Below, piece after piece: positions 52,074-61,267 of a stretch of DNA of 64,000 nt (position 1 is its first letter; every line of letters starts with the position of its first letter). Below the pieces are notes generated by a model. It was not told the DNA's origin. It saw only the letters and a program-made list of their open reading frames with translations, and searched no databases. Source of the stretch: Bdellovibrionales bacterium GWA2_49_15 (lineage in GTDB: Bacteria; Bdellovibrionota; Bacteriovoracia; Bacteriovoracales; Bacteriovoracaceae); NCBI GenBank assembly GCA_001769855.1, contig MEPP01000009.1:1-64000 (forward strand), written 5' to 3'. The position numbers and the translations under genes were made by a program.

Positions 52074-53660
52074 TTAGGGAAGTCCTGGGATAAACATGAC
52101 ATCGCCACCTTCGCCAAGGGACTTTTCATTGCCTGAAGGTGCTGCGAGATAATCTTCACGGATTGTGCCAAGACGTCTGACTTTGGACTCAATGGCATTC
52201 CACACGGTTTCCTCGGTTCGTCTCACGGTGTGAAGGATATCGATCAAAACTCCGATCATCCCCAGCCCGCCCTTAATGACTCCTTCGGGAAAGGCCACCG
52301 TATACTTTTTTAAAAGTTTGATGGGCTCACCACCGATGGTGATATCTTTAATTTTCTTTTTGCCTCTCTTATTGATCTCAACCCTGAACTTGACACCGGA
52401 GAGGACCACCGCCTCACCGCTCGTTAGGTATTTATCCATGAGCATTTTGGCCACCAGACCGTACATCTCCACATGATAGATGTGCCAGCCCCAGCGATCC
52501 TGCAGGGACAAAAATCGTGGATAGGTCATCATGATCTGCTCGCGGGTGACAGGGCCTTTGCGCACGTTCACGCCGGTTAAAGCGGGAGAATGAACACCGA
52601 TGTCGGCATTGATCGACTCCTTAAAAGAATCGGCGATAACTTTATTCCAGATGGTCATGGTTCCAGATGAGTTTTGCAAATCCACCTCGGCATGCCCGAC
52701 CACCTCTTTTAAGGCGCTCTCCCCGTACATCCGATCAACCTTGCCTCGGGCCTCGGCCACCATGTCATGCAGGGCGGGGTCTTCCGCAATTTCACTGGTG
52801 ATGGGAATGATCTTTCGCTCCAGAACCTTCACGCTCCCGTCCGCCTCAAAATCCACAAGCAGCGTACCCAGGTACTTGGCGTGATCGCCGGCCTGAATGA
52901 TGGGAACTTGTCGGCCGTTTTTATTGCGCCCAAAATAAGGACGATCAATCAAGGTATGAGAGTCGCCGCCGACCACCAGATCAAAATCCTTCGTTTGGGC
53001 CACAAAATCTTTATCTCGATCAAAGCCAATATGAGTGAGGGCAATAATTGTCTGCGCGCCCATGGCCTTGAGCTTCTTGCCCCATTTATTGGCGACTTTG
53101 ACGGGTTTGGTAATGCGCCCGTCATCAAAGGCCCACTTATACAAGTCATCATCGGTGGTGACGCCAAAGATGGCGATTTTTCGGCCGTCAACTTCCATCA
53201 TTTTGTAAGGTTTAAGTTTCTTGAGCCCGGGAAAACGATCGAGATCGGCCACCAGATTGGAGTTCACCAACGTGAAGGAATAATTTACATCCGCCAGGAG
53301 ATGGCCCATTTCGGCCGTGCCCATCAGCCAGTCATGATTGCCGACATTCACAGCGTCGTAGTTCATGGCATCCATAATTTTAAAAATATGCCTGCCCCCA
53401 TCAACCATATAAAAGTGGGTGCCTTCGAGAAAATCTCCCCCATCAAGGGTAATCGTGGAAATGCCCAGCTCACGGGCCTTGGCGCGCTCCTGATCCATGA
53501 CCGTTTTCAGGCGCGCATAACTCCCCCATTCGGGGTAAAACATACTATTTTCAAGAAAGCTGTGGAGGTCATTGGTGTGTAAAATGAGAACCGGTTTCGC
53601 CGACACGGACAGCGCACAGAAACAGAGTAGAAAAAAAATCAGACACAGACGTGCGACCAT
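52074..53660 (-). CDS. Secreted 5'-nucleotidase/metallophosphoesterase, copy 1
   Basis: The protein has 528 residues with the same plan as the downstream copy: signal peptide, HTNDLHS in place of HTNDLHG, GGDFLEG, VGNHDWL, LTHIGF, VVGGDSHT, and the nucleotidase C-terminal domain with NSSGTMTIWN. In the last metal block this copy has Asp (GGDSHT) where the other has His (GGHSHT), a possible change in metal or substrate handling. Both end in a polar Ser/Gly-rich tail followed by a short MFI motif, perhaps a surface-attachment or sorting element. First gene of the pair, with a GAGGAG site. Nucleotide scavenging, for example from lysed prey, is an inference. Confidence 0.93.
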   Translation of the reverse strand: MVARLCLIFFLLCFCALSVSAKPVLILHTNDLHSFLENSMFYPEWGSYARLKTVMDQERAKARELGISTITLDGGDFLEGTHFYMVDGGRHIFKIMDAMNYDAVNVGNHDWLMGTAEMGHLLADVNYSFTLVNSNLVADLDRFPGLKKLKPYKMMEVDGRKIAIFGVTTDDDLYKWAFDDGRITKPVKVANKWGKKLKAMGAQTIIALTHIGFDRDKDFVAQTKDFDLVVGGDSHTLIDRPYFGRNKNGRQVPIIQAGDHAKYLGTLLVDFEADGSVKVLERKIIPITSEIAEDPALHDMVAEARGKVDRMYGESALKEVVGHAEVDLQNSSGTMTIWNKVIADSFKESINADIGVHSPALTGVNVRKGPVTREQIMMTYPRFLSLQDRWGWHIYHVEMYGLVAKMLMDKYLTSGEAVVLSGVKFRVEINKRGKKKIKDITIGGEPIKLLKKYTVAFPEGVIKGGLGMIGVLIDILHTVRRTEETVWNAIESKVRRLGTIREDYLAAPSGNEKSLGEGGDVMFIPGLP

Positions 53661-53802
53661 GGCAGCTCCTCAAGGGACAAGGGGGAAACATCTCTCGAAA
53701 TTGTATTATTAACAAGACAGTTGGTAAAAATGATAATAGACGTCTGTGCTCTCTAACAGTATAACTTTGAAAGACTTAACTCTTTTTGCACTGCGGCATT
53801 TT

Positions 53803-55416
53803 ATGAATGAAACACACGCCCTTCATGGGGCCCCCAAAAGTCGTTGCACCTTCGCCATTATCTCGCACCCTGATGCAGGTAAGACCACGATGACAGAAAA
53901 AATTCTGTGGTTTGGCAGTGTCATTCGCGAGGCCGGAATGGTCAAATCCAAGCACGGCAACTTTGCCAAGTCCGACTGGATGGAATTGGAAAAAGAGCGG
54001 GGGATCTCGGTCAGCTCCTCGGTGCTTTCTTTTGAATATAAAAACCGCGCCCTCCACCTGCTCGATACCCCCGGGCACAAGGACTTCTCGGAAGATACCT
54101 ATCGAACCCTGACCGCGGTGGAATCATGCATGATGATGATTGACTCGGCCAAAGGCGTGGAGGCCCAGACCATCAAGCTCATGGATGTGTGTCGCATGCG
54201 CGCAACTCCCATTGTCACCTTCATGAATAAGTACGACCGGGATGCCCTCGATCCCTATGCCCTCTTGGAAAACGTCGAAACCATTCTGCACATCCACTGC
54301 ACCCCCATGACCTGGCCGATCGGTGACGGCGTCGATTTCAAAGGGGTCTACGACATCGTTCACAAACAGATCTATATGTTTGATGAGGAGACCGATCCGC
54401 GCACCCCTCATATCTTGCAGGCCCACGATCTGGATGCCCCCGAGGTGGTGGCATACGTGGGCGACACCTTATTGGAAAAACTCAAACATGATCTGGAGAT
54501 GGTGTCTGAGCTACTGCCGCCGTTTGATCGCGATGATTTTTTGGCCGGCATGCTGACGCCGGTGTTCTTTGGCTCGGCCCTGCACAACTTTGGGGTCAAG
54601 GAAGTCATCGATTTTATCACCGACTATAGTCCAGGCCCTAAGCCCCGCCTGGCGACCCTTTTCCCCTACACTCCCGAGGCCCCCACCAAGGAAATTTCCC
54701 CTGAAGACCCCACCTTTAGCGGATTTGTTTTTAAAATCCAGGCCAATATGGACAAGCGCCATCGCGACCGCGTGGCCTTTATGCGGGTGATCTCCGGGCG
54801 TTTTAAGCGCGGCCAGCGCATTTTTAATACCCGCGAGCAAAAGGAAATCAAGGTCACCACGCCGCTCATTTTTCAGGCGCGCGACCGGGAAATTACCGAG
54901 GAGGCCTTTCCAGGCGACATTATCGGACTGACCGGCCGCTACGCCATCGGCGACACCTTTACCGAAGGGGAGCTCCTGAAATTTTCCGGCATCCCCAGCT
55001 TTGCACCGGAAATTTTTGTGAAGGTGAACCTCAAGGACCCCATGAAGGCCAAGCAGCTCGAGAAGGGCCTGCGCCAGCTGGCGGAGGAAGGCACAGTCCA
55101 GCTTTTCACTCGTCATACCTTTAATGAAAAAATCCTGGGTGCCGTGGGCATGCTGCAGTTTGAGGTGGTCAAATACCGCCTGGAAGACGAGTACAACGTG
55201 CTGGGGGACTACACCCCTTATCCTTTCATTGGCATGCGCTGGGTGAAGTTCACCGATGAGAAGCAGCAGGATAAGTTTATCCAGGATAATAGCAACAATA
55301 TCGTCTACGACCTAAAGGGGCGCCCCTGCTTTGCGGTTAGAAGTGAGTGGGATTTGAAGCTGGTTCAGGATAAAAATGCCACCGTCGAATTTTTCAAAAA
55401 CTCTGATTATCTCTAG
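53803..55416 (+). CDS. prfC: Peptide chain release factor 3
   Basis: Read from the ATG at 53803, the protein is 537 residues, close to the family's 529; an upstream GTG at 53746 adds a hydrophobic leader not seen in RF3. RF3 is the GTPase that recycles RF1/RF2 from the ribosome after termination. G motifs: SHPDAGKTT (G1), GISVSSS (G2 region), DTPGHKDF (G3) and NKYDRD (G4; Tyr replaces the usual Leu). The C-terminal domains with TLFPYTPEAP and GMLQFEVVKYRLEDEY distinguish it from EF-G. It is a monocistronic-looking gene divergent from the nucleotidase pair. Confidence 0.96.
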   Translation: MNETHALHGAPKSRCTFAIISHPDAGKTTMTEKILWFGSVIREAGMVKSKHGNFAKSDWMELEKERGISVSSSVLSFEYKNRALHLLDTPGHKDFSEDTYRTLTAVESCMMMIDSAKGVEAQTIKLMDVCRMRATPIVTFMNKYDRDALDPYALLENVETILHIHCTPMTWPIGDGVDFKGVYDIVHKQIYMFDEETDPRTPHILQAHDLDAPEVVAYVGDTLLEKLKHDLEMVSELLPPFDRDDFLAGMLTPVFFGSALHNFGVKEVIDFITDYSPGPKPRLATLFPYTPEAPTKEISPEDPTFSGFVFKIQANMDKRHRDRVAFMRVISGRFKRGQRIFNTREQKEIKVTTPLIFQARDREITEEAFPGDIIGLTGRYAIGDTFTEGELLKFSGIPSFAPEIFVKVNLKDPMKAKQLEKGLRQLAEEGTVQLFTRHTFNEKILGAVGMLQFEVVKYRLEDEYNVLGDYTPYPFIGMRWVKFTDEKQQDKFIQDNSNNIVYDLKGRPCFAVRSEWDLKLVQDKNATVEFFKNSDYL

Positions 55417-55660
55417 AATCAGTCTGTTCATTATTGGATCACCCGTTAAAATCCTCCTCTGTACCTTAATAGATTAAGCAAGTTGGGACACTTGAATATG
55501 AGGCCTAGTAACCTTCTGAATGTTGAGGAGAGAATTTTTTCGTATGTAGCGCATAGCAATATCCAATGATTGAAAGAATTGGTTTAAAAATTTCCGTAGC
55601 CAACATGGCCTAAACATCCTAGAAAACGTCCCACCGGAGTTGATATTTTGTGGAGGGTCT

Positions 55661-57085
55661 ATGCGCCATTTTATTGCTTTATCATTCCTACTTCTCTGTC
55701 TTTCCTCCACCTGCGTCTTTGCCGCGGACAGCACTGACCTGGAACGCCAGGCGGGACAGGCGGAGTGTCAGGATTCATTAAAAATTTGCAGCTACCTGGC
55801 GCAAAATTTAAATGCCCAAACTCTCATCGCTCGCATCTTACCGGTCATGTTTCCCGATATGCCTCTTGATCCACGGGAAGGTTTTGTACAACGGGAAAAT
55901 TTAAAAAAGATTATTTTCTGGTTTAACAATGAGGAAATGCGCCAGCGTTTTTCTTCACTTCTCCCCCATTTCGACCTGCTGGAAGATTTTGTTCCCACCA
56001 GCATGGTCAACCTGACCACCGAAGTTTACGCCGTCACTGATGAAGCTCTGACCGAGATCTCGGCAACTCTGGGAATGGGCGCGAGCGTCGGGCTTCCAAG
56101 CCCCACAACCGCTCCTGCCACCGATACCCCCGCAGGCCTGAATCTTTCGGCCGGCTTCTCCTATGGCGTGGCGAATTTTTCCCTGAGCATGGCCCTGACC
56201 GCCCAGAGAGTTTTAAACCGCGTTTCGCGCGTCACCAGTGTTCAGCAGGTCGTACCAAACTTCACCAACATCAATTACAAACATACCACGACGATCTTCA
56301 TGTCTCCGACTCCCGGGACCGCCAAAGAGCAGGATGCCGGACTTACTATTTCCGGAACAGTTTCAGTCAATCGCCATAATCAGGAGCAAATTTTGCTGAA
56401 AGATTTTAACCTCTATTATGGAGTGGAGCTTCCTCAGGCCAGTAACGACGCCGTTCCTCGGGTCGCTGCCTTGCAAATCAACAATCCTGAACTTTACCTG
56501 CTTGAAGGTTCGAGTTCAGTGGTGGTCAGTGCCAACACCTTTGAGTTGCGCAATAACAGGGGGCTGGGCCTTCCCACCCGAATCAGTCGTGGAACCATCT
56601 CCACCAAGCTCATGGTGGTTGTTCGCGCCAAGGCCTTGAGCTTCGATGAATTTTTACGCTCTAATCGCGAGATGCGGGCAATGGAAAACCAGGTGCACTT
56701 TACTCAGGCGGAGCTTGATAAGTTTCCCACAGATACAATTCCCTTGGACATTCTGATGCAAGCTATTCGACCTTTTGCCCGATTGAGTCTTTCCGGCGAT
56801 CGTCTTCTGGGCATTCGCATGGATAGGCAATATGCACGCAAAGATAATTATAAGAAAAATCTTGAAATCACCATCCATGCCAAAGGTTTTAAGCAAACTG
56901 CCGTGCGCACGGTGGAAAACCTGATGCTTACGGGACTGAAATTTGAAGATCTGCCCCGGCGCGTTTTACAGAAGGCGACGGTCAAGATCACGATTAAGGC
57001 ACGACCCTTCAAAAAATTAACTTTGCGACGGCCGAAAAAAGTTCTTTATTATAACCCGGCCACCCATGAATTCTTAGTGCCATAA
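55661..57085 (+). CDS. Secreted protein of unknown function, operon gene 1
   Basis: The ATG at 55661 (GGAGGG site) gives 474 residues; an in-frame upstream ATG is ignored. A clean signal peptide (about 1-23, CVFAADS) is followed by a Cys-containing start (ECQDSLKICSYLA) and then a largely beta-strand protein with Asn, Thr and Ser rich loops. I recognise no family. The strand pattern (for example VTSVQQVVPNFTNINY, TISGTVSVNRHNQEQ) suggests a periplasmic or surface beta-sandwich. It is the first of three consecutive secreted unknown genes. Confidence 0.8.
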   Translation: MRHFIALSFLLLCLSSTCVFAADSTDLERQAGQAECQDSLKICSYLAQNLNAQTLIARILPVMFPDMPLDPREGFVQRENLKKIIFWFNNEEMRQRFSSLLPHFDLLEDFVPTSMVNLTTEVYAVTDEALTEISATLGMGASVGLPSPTTAPATDTPAGLNLSAGFSYGVANFSLSMALTAQRVLNRVSRVTSVQQVVPNFTNINYKHTTTIFMSPTPGTAKEQDAGLTISGTVSVNRHNQEQILLKDFNLYYGVELPQASNDAVPRVAALQINNPELYLLEGSSSVVVSANTFELRNNRGLGLPTRISRGTISTKLMVVVRAKALSFDEFLRSNREMRAMENQVHFTQAELDKFPTDTIPLDILMQAIRPFARLSLSGDRLLGIRMDRQYARKDNYKKNLEITIHAKGFKQTAVRTVENLMLTGLKFEDLPRRVLQKATVKITIKARPFKKLTLRRPKKVLYYNPATHEFLVP

Positions 57086-57089
57086 AGTC

Positions 57090-58112
57090 ATGGGGAAAAT
57101 AATACTTTTCATATTTTGTTTTTTACCTTTTTCCCCTGTGGCAAGGGCCGAGAGTCTGCCTCAAGGCGTGCTTGATCTCGACTCTCTCATGTTTGAATTT
57201 CGCGGCCAGCTTGAGCGAAAAATCCAAGGTCTCTTCGAAAATTATATTGTCAGCACCAACCAAGGGCGTACGCTGTTTTCTTCCAATGGGCACGCACTCT
57301 GCGCGAAACAGACGATGCCCCTGCTTCGCACCCTGGTAACCTACGACTATAATTATGAGCTTAAAAAGGGCGAACTCATCGAACGTCTGCGCTACACGGA
57401 TTGCTTTGGTGCCACCGATATAAATGAATTGATTATTACCAAAGGCAATAACTTACGTCCTTTGAACCAAGCAGAATTACGAAGCGGGCGCCGAAACTTC
57501 GAGCTGGCCGACAATGAGTCGGAACGACGTTATCTTTTAAGCAACAGCAAGAATGAGGAGCTTATTTCACTTCTGGCCTATCGCGAGGGAAACAATCTCA
57601 GGGCCTCAGTCCGTCTGCGGGGAGCACGTTTTCTGGACATGGTCCGGGTTTTAGAAGAAGGACGCGAGCGCTACAGTTATACCCTTTCCGGCCATGATAT
57701 TGAATACAAGGTGGCTTACTCTCATTGGCGCTCGCAGATGGGAATGGCGACCACCACCTACTCGGCCCTGCGACTGAAATCTGAGGATCATGAAATCGTG
57801 CACTACCTGGATGCCAATAACCAACCTATTTCACTTCAGGAATTTCAAGAGTGGCTTGGCCGCCATGCCATCGAAAGTGGTTTTCAGATGGTGGGCCAGT
57901 GGCTCTCCTATCATCTGTATACTTTTCCTTCCACTGATTTTTCCCGCTCAAATGTGCAAAAAAATCGTTTATTGGAAGAGTTCAACCTGGCCTACATCCA
58001 GCTTTTGAATAACACCGACCTCAACTTAGTCACGAATTTTATTCGCGCCATTATCGATGCCATTGGACAAGGTCTCATTCGTTTTGAAGACCACCGCCCT
58101 AAAGTGGAGTAG
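57090..58112 (+). CDS. Secreted protein of unknown function, operon gene 2
   Basis: The protein has 340 residues with a signal peptide ending ARAES (about residue 20). It has a helical start, then many strands, with Cys pairs around ALCAKQ and TDCFGATD. No family recognised. It starts 4 bp after the previous stop and is followed 8 bp later by the third gene, so the three form one operon and probably one envelope or exported complex. Confidence 0.8.
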   Translation: MGKIILFIFCFLPFSPVARAESLPQGVLDLDSLMFEFRGQLERKIQGLFENYIVSTNQGRTLFSSNGHALCAKQTMPLLRTLVTYDYNYELKKGELIERLRYTDCFGATDINELIITKGNNLRPLNQAELRSGRRNFELADNESERRYLLSNSKNEELISLLAYREGNNLRASVRLRGARFLDMVRVLEEGRERYSYTLSGHDIEYKVAYSHWRSQMGMATTTYSALRLKSEDHEIVHYLDANNQPISLQEFQEWLGRHAIESGFQMVGQWLSYHLYTFPSTDFSRSNVQKNRLLEEFNLAYIQLLNNTDLNLVTNFIRAIIDAIGQGLIRFEDHRPKVE

Positions 58113-58120
58113 GCATCTGC

Positions 58121-58870
58121 ATGAAAATATTTTTTTTAATTGCTGTTTTTATGCTCCTTCCGATCCTCCCAACCTGGGCCGATGAGCTCTCCTTCCCGGA
58201 GGATTTACCCACGCCAAAAAATGTGCTGGATCTTTTCCTCGCCCCCATGGAGCCACTCAATTTCACCGTCAGAAGGGCCTTTACCATCACTATGCGGGGC
58301 CCAAATTGTCGCCACTACCAGTGGGCCCTGCAGAAGATCGCCTTCACCATCTGCATTCGGAACCGGCACGAAAATAATCACTGGATTCAACGAATGGTTT
58401 ATCAGTTCCCCAATACCCTGCCCACCAACATTGTCATCGAACACTCTGGGCCTGCACCAATTTCCCACGAAAATTTATGGAATTGGCGCTTTCCTCCTCC
58501 TGCGGGCAATTACTATGCTCTGAGTGCGCCCGAGCTCGGATTCTCGGCCCGCTATGAAAAAAAATCCTCAGAAATTACCTTCCATCTGCTCTACGCCGAG
58601 GAAACTTTTACCTTTCTGGAGACCACGGGAGATGACAACAAGATCATGCGCATCTATCAAGGAAGCTTTCTGGAAGGAATTTCGGAATGTAAGGCAACCG
58701 TTATCCGATACAACGGAATTCCCTCAGTCTACTATCAAATTGATCAGGGTTCCGCCATGGCGCCATATCTTTTCCGTGAGCAATGCCTTTCTCAGTTCTC
58801 CGAACAGTTTGCCGGCGCAGGAGAACACTTCCAGCAAAGGTTTAAACAACGCGCCGATGGTGACAACTAA
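58121..58870 (+). CDS. Secreted protein of unknown function, operon gene 3
   Basis: The protein has 249 residues with a signal peptide (about 1-20, PTWADE). It has a beta-rich body with aromatic residues (HWIQRMVYQF, NWRFPPPAGNYYA) and three or four Cys (PNCRHYQW, FTICIRN, SECKATV, EQCLSQF) that could form disulfides. No family recognised. Same operon as the two preceding secreted proteins. Aromatic and Pro-rich surface stretches would suit glycan or lipid contact, but that is a guess. Confidence 0.78.
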   Translation: MKIFFLIAVFMLLPILPTWADELSFPEDLPTPKNVLDLFLAPMEPLNFTVRRAFTITMRGPNCRHYQWALQKIAFTICIRNRHENNHWIQRMVYQFPNTLPTNIVIEHSGPAPISHENLWNWRFPPPAGNYYALSAPELGFSARYEKKSSEITFHLLYAEETFTFLETTGDDNKIMRIYQGSFLEGISECKATVIRYNGIPSVYYQIDQGSAMAPYLFREQCLSQFSEQFAGAGEHFQQRFKQRADGDN

Positions 58871-58945
58871 GCCACATCCATAACCAAGTTTAGTGCCTCT
58901 TTTGGAAAGATCACAGCTTCAAATTTTGCAGTTGAAACTTTCTTG

Positions 58946-59410
58946 CTATTTATTTTTGATACTGCGGATTCTTCCGGCATAGCCACTGACCTGCACCGTG
59001 ACCACTTTATAAGCGCCGAAAAAATAGGATTTCTGATTGACGATATATTGGGGGGCCACCAGGACATCCACCTCTTCGCCGCCGGACTTAACCGCATTGT
59101 AGGCGGCCGCTGATTTAGTGCGATCGAGAATACCACCGGAAAAGAAGCTAAAGCCCGAGCTGCTGGAGTCGCCGTAGGAGACGCCATCGAGGTAGCTTCC
59201 CGAGCTATTGGTGTTGATCATGCCAAAAAGTGCGGACTCCGAGGCCGAGCCTTTTAACTTCTTACTCATAATCACTTCCACATCGGCGGCCAGATTACTT
59301 GAGACGCTGACCCCGAGAGCGCCGTTGGGCTGGCTCTTATTGAGAACGGTCGTGCATGAAGCTAAGGACAATAAAGTGACCAACACAAATGCTCGGCTAA
59401 TAGTGTTCAT
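58946..59410 (-). CDS. Lipoprotein of unknown function
   Basis: The protein has 154 residues with the lipobox LASC, so it is lipidated. The mature part is Ser/Gly-rich in the first half, then has AAAYNAVKSGGEEVDVLVAPQYIV and a final VVTVQVSGYAGRIRS. A helix followed by an aspartate-strand-Pro-Gln-Tyr segment and a VxGYAG end recalls small lipoproteins annotated as DUF6567 or TRL-like; I have not confirmed this. A GGGAG site supports the start. Divergent from the beta-barrel gene at 59574. Confidence 0.78.
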   Translation of the reverse strand: MNTISRAFVLVTLLSLASCTTVLNKSQPNGALGVSVSSNLAADVEVIMSKKLKGSASESALFGMINTNSSGSYLDGVSYGDSSSSGFSFFSGGILDRTKSAAAYNAVKSGGEEVDVLVAPQYIVNQKSYFFGAYKVVTVQVSGYAGRIRSIKNK

Positions 59411-59532
59411 TAATAATCTCCCGTAAATATTTATCTAAACTATAAATTTGAATCGGGATTGGGACAAGAAAAACTTTGCGCGAGAGCACAATCTCTAAAC
59501 ATTTTTATTAGTGTTATTAATTGAATCTTGCT

Positions 59533-59538
59533 TATAAT
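59533..59538 (+). promoter_or_regulatory. -10 box of the beta-barrel gene
   Basis: A perfect TATAAT 35 bp before the ATG at 59574, giving a leader of about 29 bases. No matching -35 hexamer is evident at 16-18 bp. Confidence 0.4.
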
Positions 59539-59573
59539 TAAAATATTGAAATGGTTTACTAAGGAGGACGAGC

Positions 59574-60215
59574 ATGAAAAATTTGTTATTGGTCTTACTA
59601 TTTTTGTTGGCCGTGCCAGTGGCCCGCGCCGGAGTCTGGATAGAACCCTATCTTGGATATTTGGTACACTCTGATGAATACATGGGTACTCGGAGTACGG
59701 CACTCGATACGAGCTATGAACATTCCTACAAGACGCCACTTCTCGGGGCACGTCTAGGTTACGGCATGCTCGGATTCTCAATGGGTGTCGATTATTCTCA
59801 ATCGCTGGGCGCTTTTGAATGGAAACAAGATAAGCCCGTCGATAACAGCGGTGTCAAAGAAGAATACACCAACACCAACCTGGGTATTTATGCCGGCTAT
59901 AAGTTCCCTGTCATGTTCCGGGTATGGGGAACATATTTTCTCAAAAACAAACTGGAATTCGACAGCTCAACAGCTACGGCAGCCTCAGATGACTCCACGG
60001 AAATAACAGGCAAGGGCTTTGCCCTCGGTGCAGGTTTTACCGGTCTACCTTTTGTGGCGCTCAATCTTGAATATCGTTCCATCACTTATGATGAAATAAA
60101 GCAAAGAGACGGCACAAAAATAACCTTGCCATATTCGATGGGCGGTTCAGTCGTAATGAACGAGATCGAAGCCAAAGACATTGTCCTCAGTGTGTCTGTG
60201 CCCTTTGACATCTAA
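59574..60215 (+). CDS. Outer-membrane beta-barrel protein
   Basis: The protein has 213 residues. Signal peptide about 1-19 (PVARA-G). The rest alternates short amphipathic strands with polar turns (GVWIEPYLGYLV, LLGARLGYGMLGFSMGVDYS, GIYAGYKFPVMFRVWGTYF). It ends in Phe-Asp-Ile after IVLSVSVPF, the aromatic/hydrophobic C-terminal strand expected of a barrel inserted by BAM. About eight strands, as in OmpA/OmpW/Ail-size barrels. No loop motif identifies a specific role. It has an AAGGAGG ribosome site and is followed by a strong terminator, so it is a single-gene transcript. Confidence 0.88.
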   Translation: MKNLLLVLLFLLAVPVARAGVWIEPYLGYLVHSDEYMGTRSTALDTSYEHSYKTPLLGARLGYGMLGFSMGVDYSQSLGAFEWKQDKPVDNSGVKEEYTNTNLGIYAGYKFPVMFRVWGTYFLKNKLEFDSSTATAASDDSTEITGKGFALGAGFTGLPFVALNLEYRSITYDEIKQRDGTKITLPYSMGGSVVMNEIEAKDIVLSVSVPFDI

Positions 60216-60238
60216 TCGTTCTTAATTAAGTCGATCCT

Positions 60239-60269
60239 AATAGGGGGCCAAGTGCCCCCTATTTATTTT
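60239..60269 (+). terminator. Rho-independent terminator after the beta-barrel gene
   Basis: AATAGGGGGC (60239-60248) pairs perfectly with GCCCCCTATT (60254-60263) around CAAGT, followed by TATTTT. Ten pairs with five G-C in a row make it strong. Confidence 0.92.
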
Positions 60270-60293
60270 ACCTGCGGCGCCGCAGGTGCTTTT
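60270..60293 (+). terminator. Second hairpin directly after the terminator
   Basis: ACCTGCGGC (60270-60278) and GCCGCAGGT (60279-60287) form an 18-bp perfect palindrome followed by GCTTTT. Directly behind the first stem it could be a back-up terminator or a separate element. Confidence 0.5.
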
Positions 60294-60331
60294 CCCCCTG
60301 CCCAATCTTTTTACATACTTGAAAATTAAGT

Positions 60332-60346
60332 GACCAAATTTTGGTC
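60332..60346. promoter_or_regulatory. 15-bp operator-like palindrome
   Basis: GACCAAA and TTTGGTC flank a single T, 99 bp before the start of the basic secreted protein. The shape resembles the palindrome at 16976-16990, but no regulator can be named. Confidence 0.35.
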
Positions 60347-60445
60347 GGCCGCCCGTTCGACTGGTGCCATGACACCACTAATACGTTGCGTTTTCAGCCA
60401 GTTAATAGGCCTTTGGCCGGCACGCCCTATGCACCATATTTCTGC

Positions 60446-61267
60446 ATGAAGACCCTCAAACATTTTTTTCACCTTACTATCATCGGCTTCTGCCTCAGCA
60501 GCATTGTGATTGACCTGATCTCCACTCAAGAGGCCCAGGGTGCTGTTCCTAAGTACACATTTAACGCCGGCCGCGGCCCGGCTTCGGTCACAGTGAAAAA
60601 GAAAGTCAAAGCCGTTCCCAAAAAATCATCTTTTAAGAAATTAATTGTGCGCAAAAATGCTCCTGTCAAAGAATCCATCAAGAACTGGCAAGATTGGAAT
60701 ACCTTTCAGATTAACTTAACTGAAGTTTATGCCCATAACGACAATATTTTCGGAACCTATAAGCTGATCTCGTCTAATGTGGCGGTGGCCCGATCAGAAA
60801 AACATCCCAAGATTTTTTCCCAGGCCCTTTCCGGACAGCTGGGTCATATGGTCATTAAACGCGGTAAGTTCTATCTCTTCAGGCCAATGCCCGGACACGA
60901 TGCCACGGATAATTTGACGGAAGTCGAATCCATTGATTTCCCTATTCGCATGTTTAAAAATGGCAGGGATCGTTTTTTAAGCGCTCGTCTTGACCAGGAC
61001 GATCAGAACTACTTTTACAAACTTAAAAACTACATTCCCATTTTCAAGCTGACCGGCGAGCGTGGCCCATCCAATCAGCCAACCGCCCTGCTGAATGAAA
61101 ATTATGAGTCTGAAGTGAGGTTTTCCTGTAACAAAAACCGTCCCAACACCTATACCTGCACCGCCAGCGTCACTTTCACCAAGCGCTACACCGGCATGAT
61201 CTCGATTAACAATCCGACACCGGCGCCTGAAACCTTGACCAGACGCAATCCTGCCGAAAGAATTTAA
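60446..61267 (+). CDS. Secreted basic protein of unknown function
   Basis: The ATG at 60446 gives 273 residues starting with a signal-like hydrophobic segment (HLTIIGFCLSSIVIDLIS); a TTG 105 bp upstream is rejected. Next comes a Lys/Val/Pro-rich low-complexity stretch (VKKKVKAVPKKSSFKK, about 45-65) that could bind phosphate or polyanions. A folded domain follows with FQINLTEVYAHND, SGQLGHMVIKRGKFYLF and two Cys (FSCNKN, YTCTAS). No family recognised. Its stop shares TTAA with the convergent purM gene. Confidence 0.75.
   Translation: MKTLKHFFHLTIIGFCLSSIVIDLISTQEAQGAVPKYTFNAGRGPASVTVKKKVKAVPKKSSFKKLIVRKNAPVKESIKNWQDWNTFQINLTEVYAHNDNIFGTYKLISSNVAVARSEKHPKIFSQALSGQLGHMVIKRGKFYLFRPMPGHDATDNLTEVESIDFPIRMFKNGRDRFLSARLDQDDQNYFYKLKNYIPIFKLTGERGPSNQPTALLNENYESEVRFSCNKNRPNTYTCTASVTFTKRYTGMISINNPTPAPETLTRRNPAERI

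Noticed and set aside
53746-53802. Upstream GTG start of prfC
   Set aside because: The extra leader is not part of RF3, and the ATG at 53803 gives the expected length.
55474-55734. Minus-strand 86-codon frame between prfC and the secreted operon
   Set aside because: It overlaps the signal-peptide gene, has no ribosome site and matches nothing I know. The 55417-55660 gap may hold decayed sequence, but nothing can be named.
60341-60445. TTG start extending the secreted basic protein
   Set aside because: It destroys the signal-peptide position and overlaps the operator-like palindrome.
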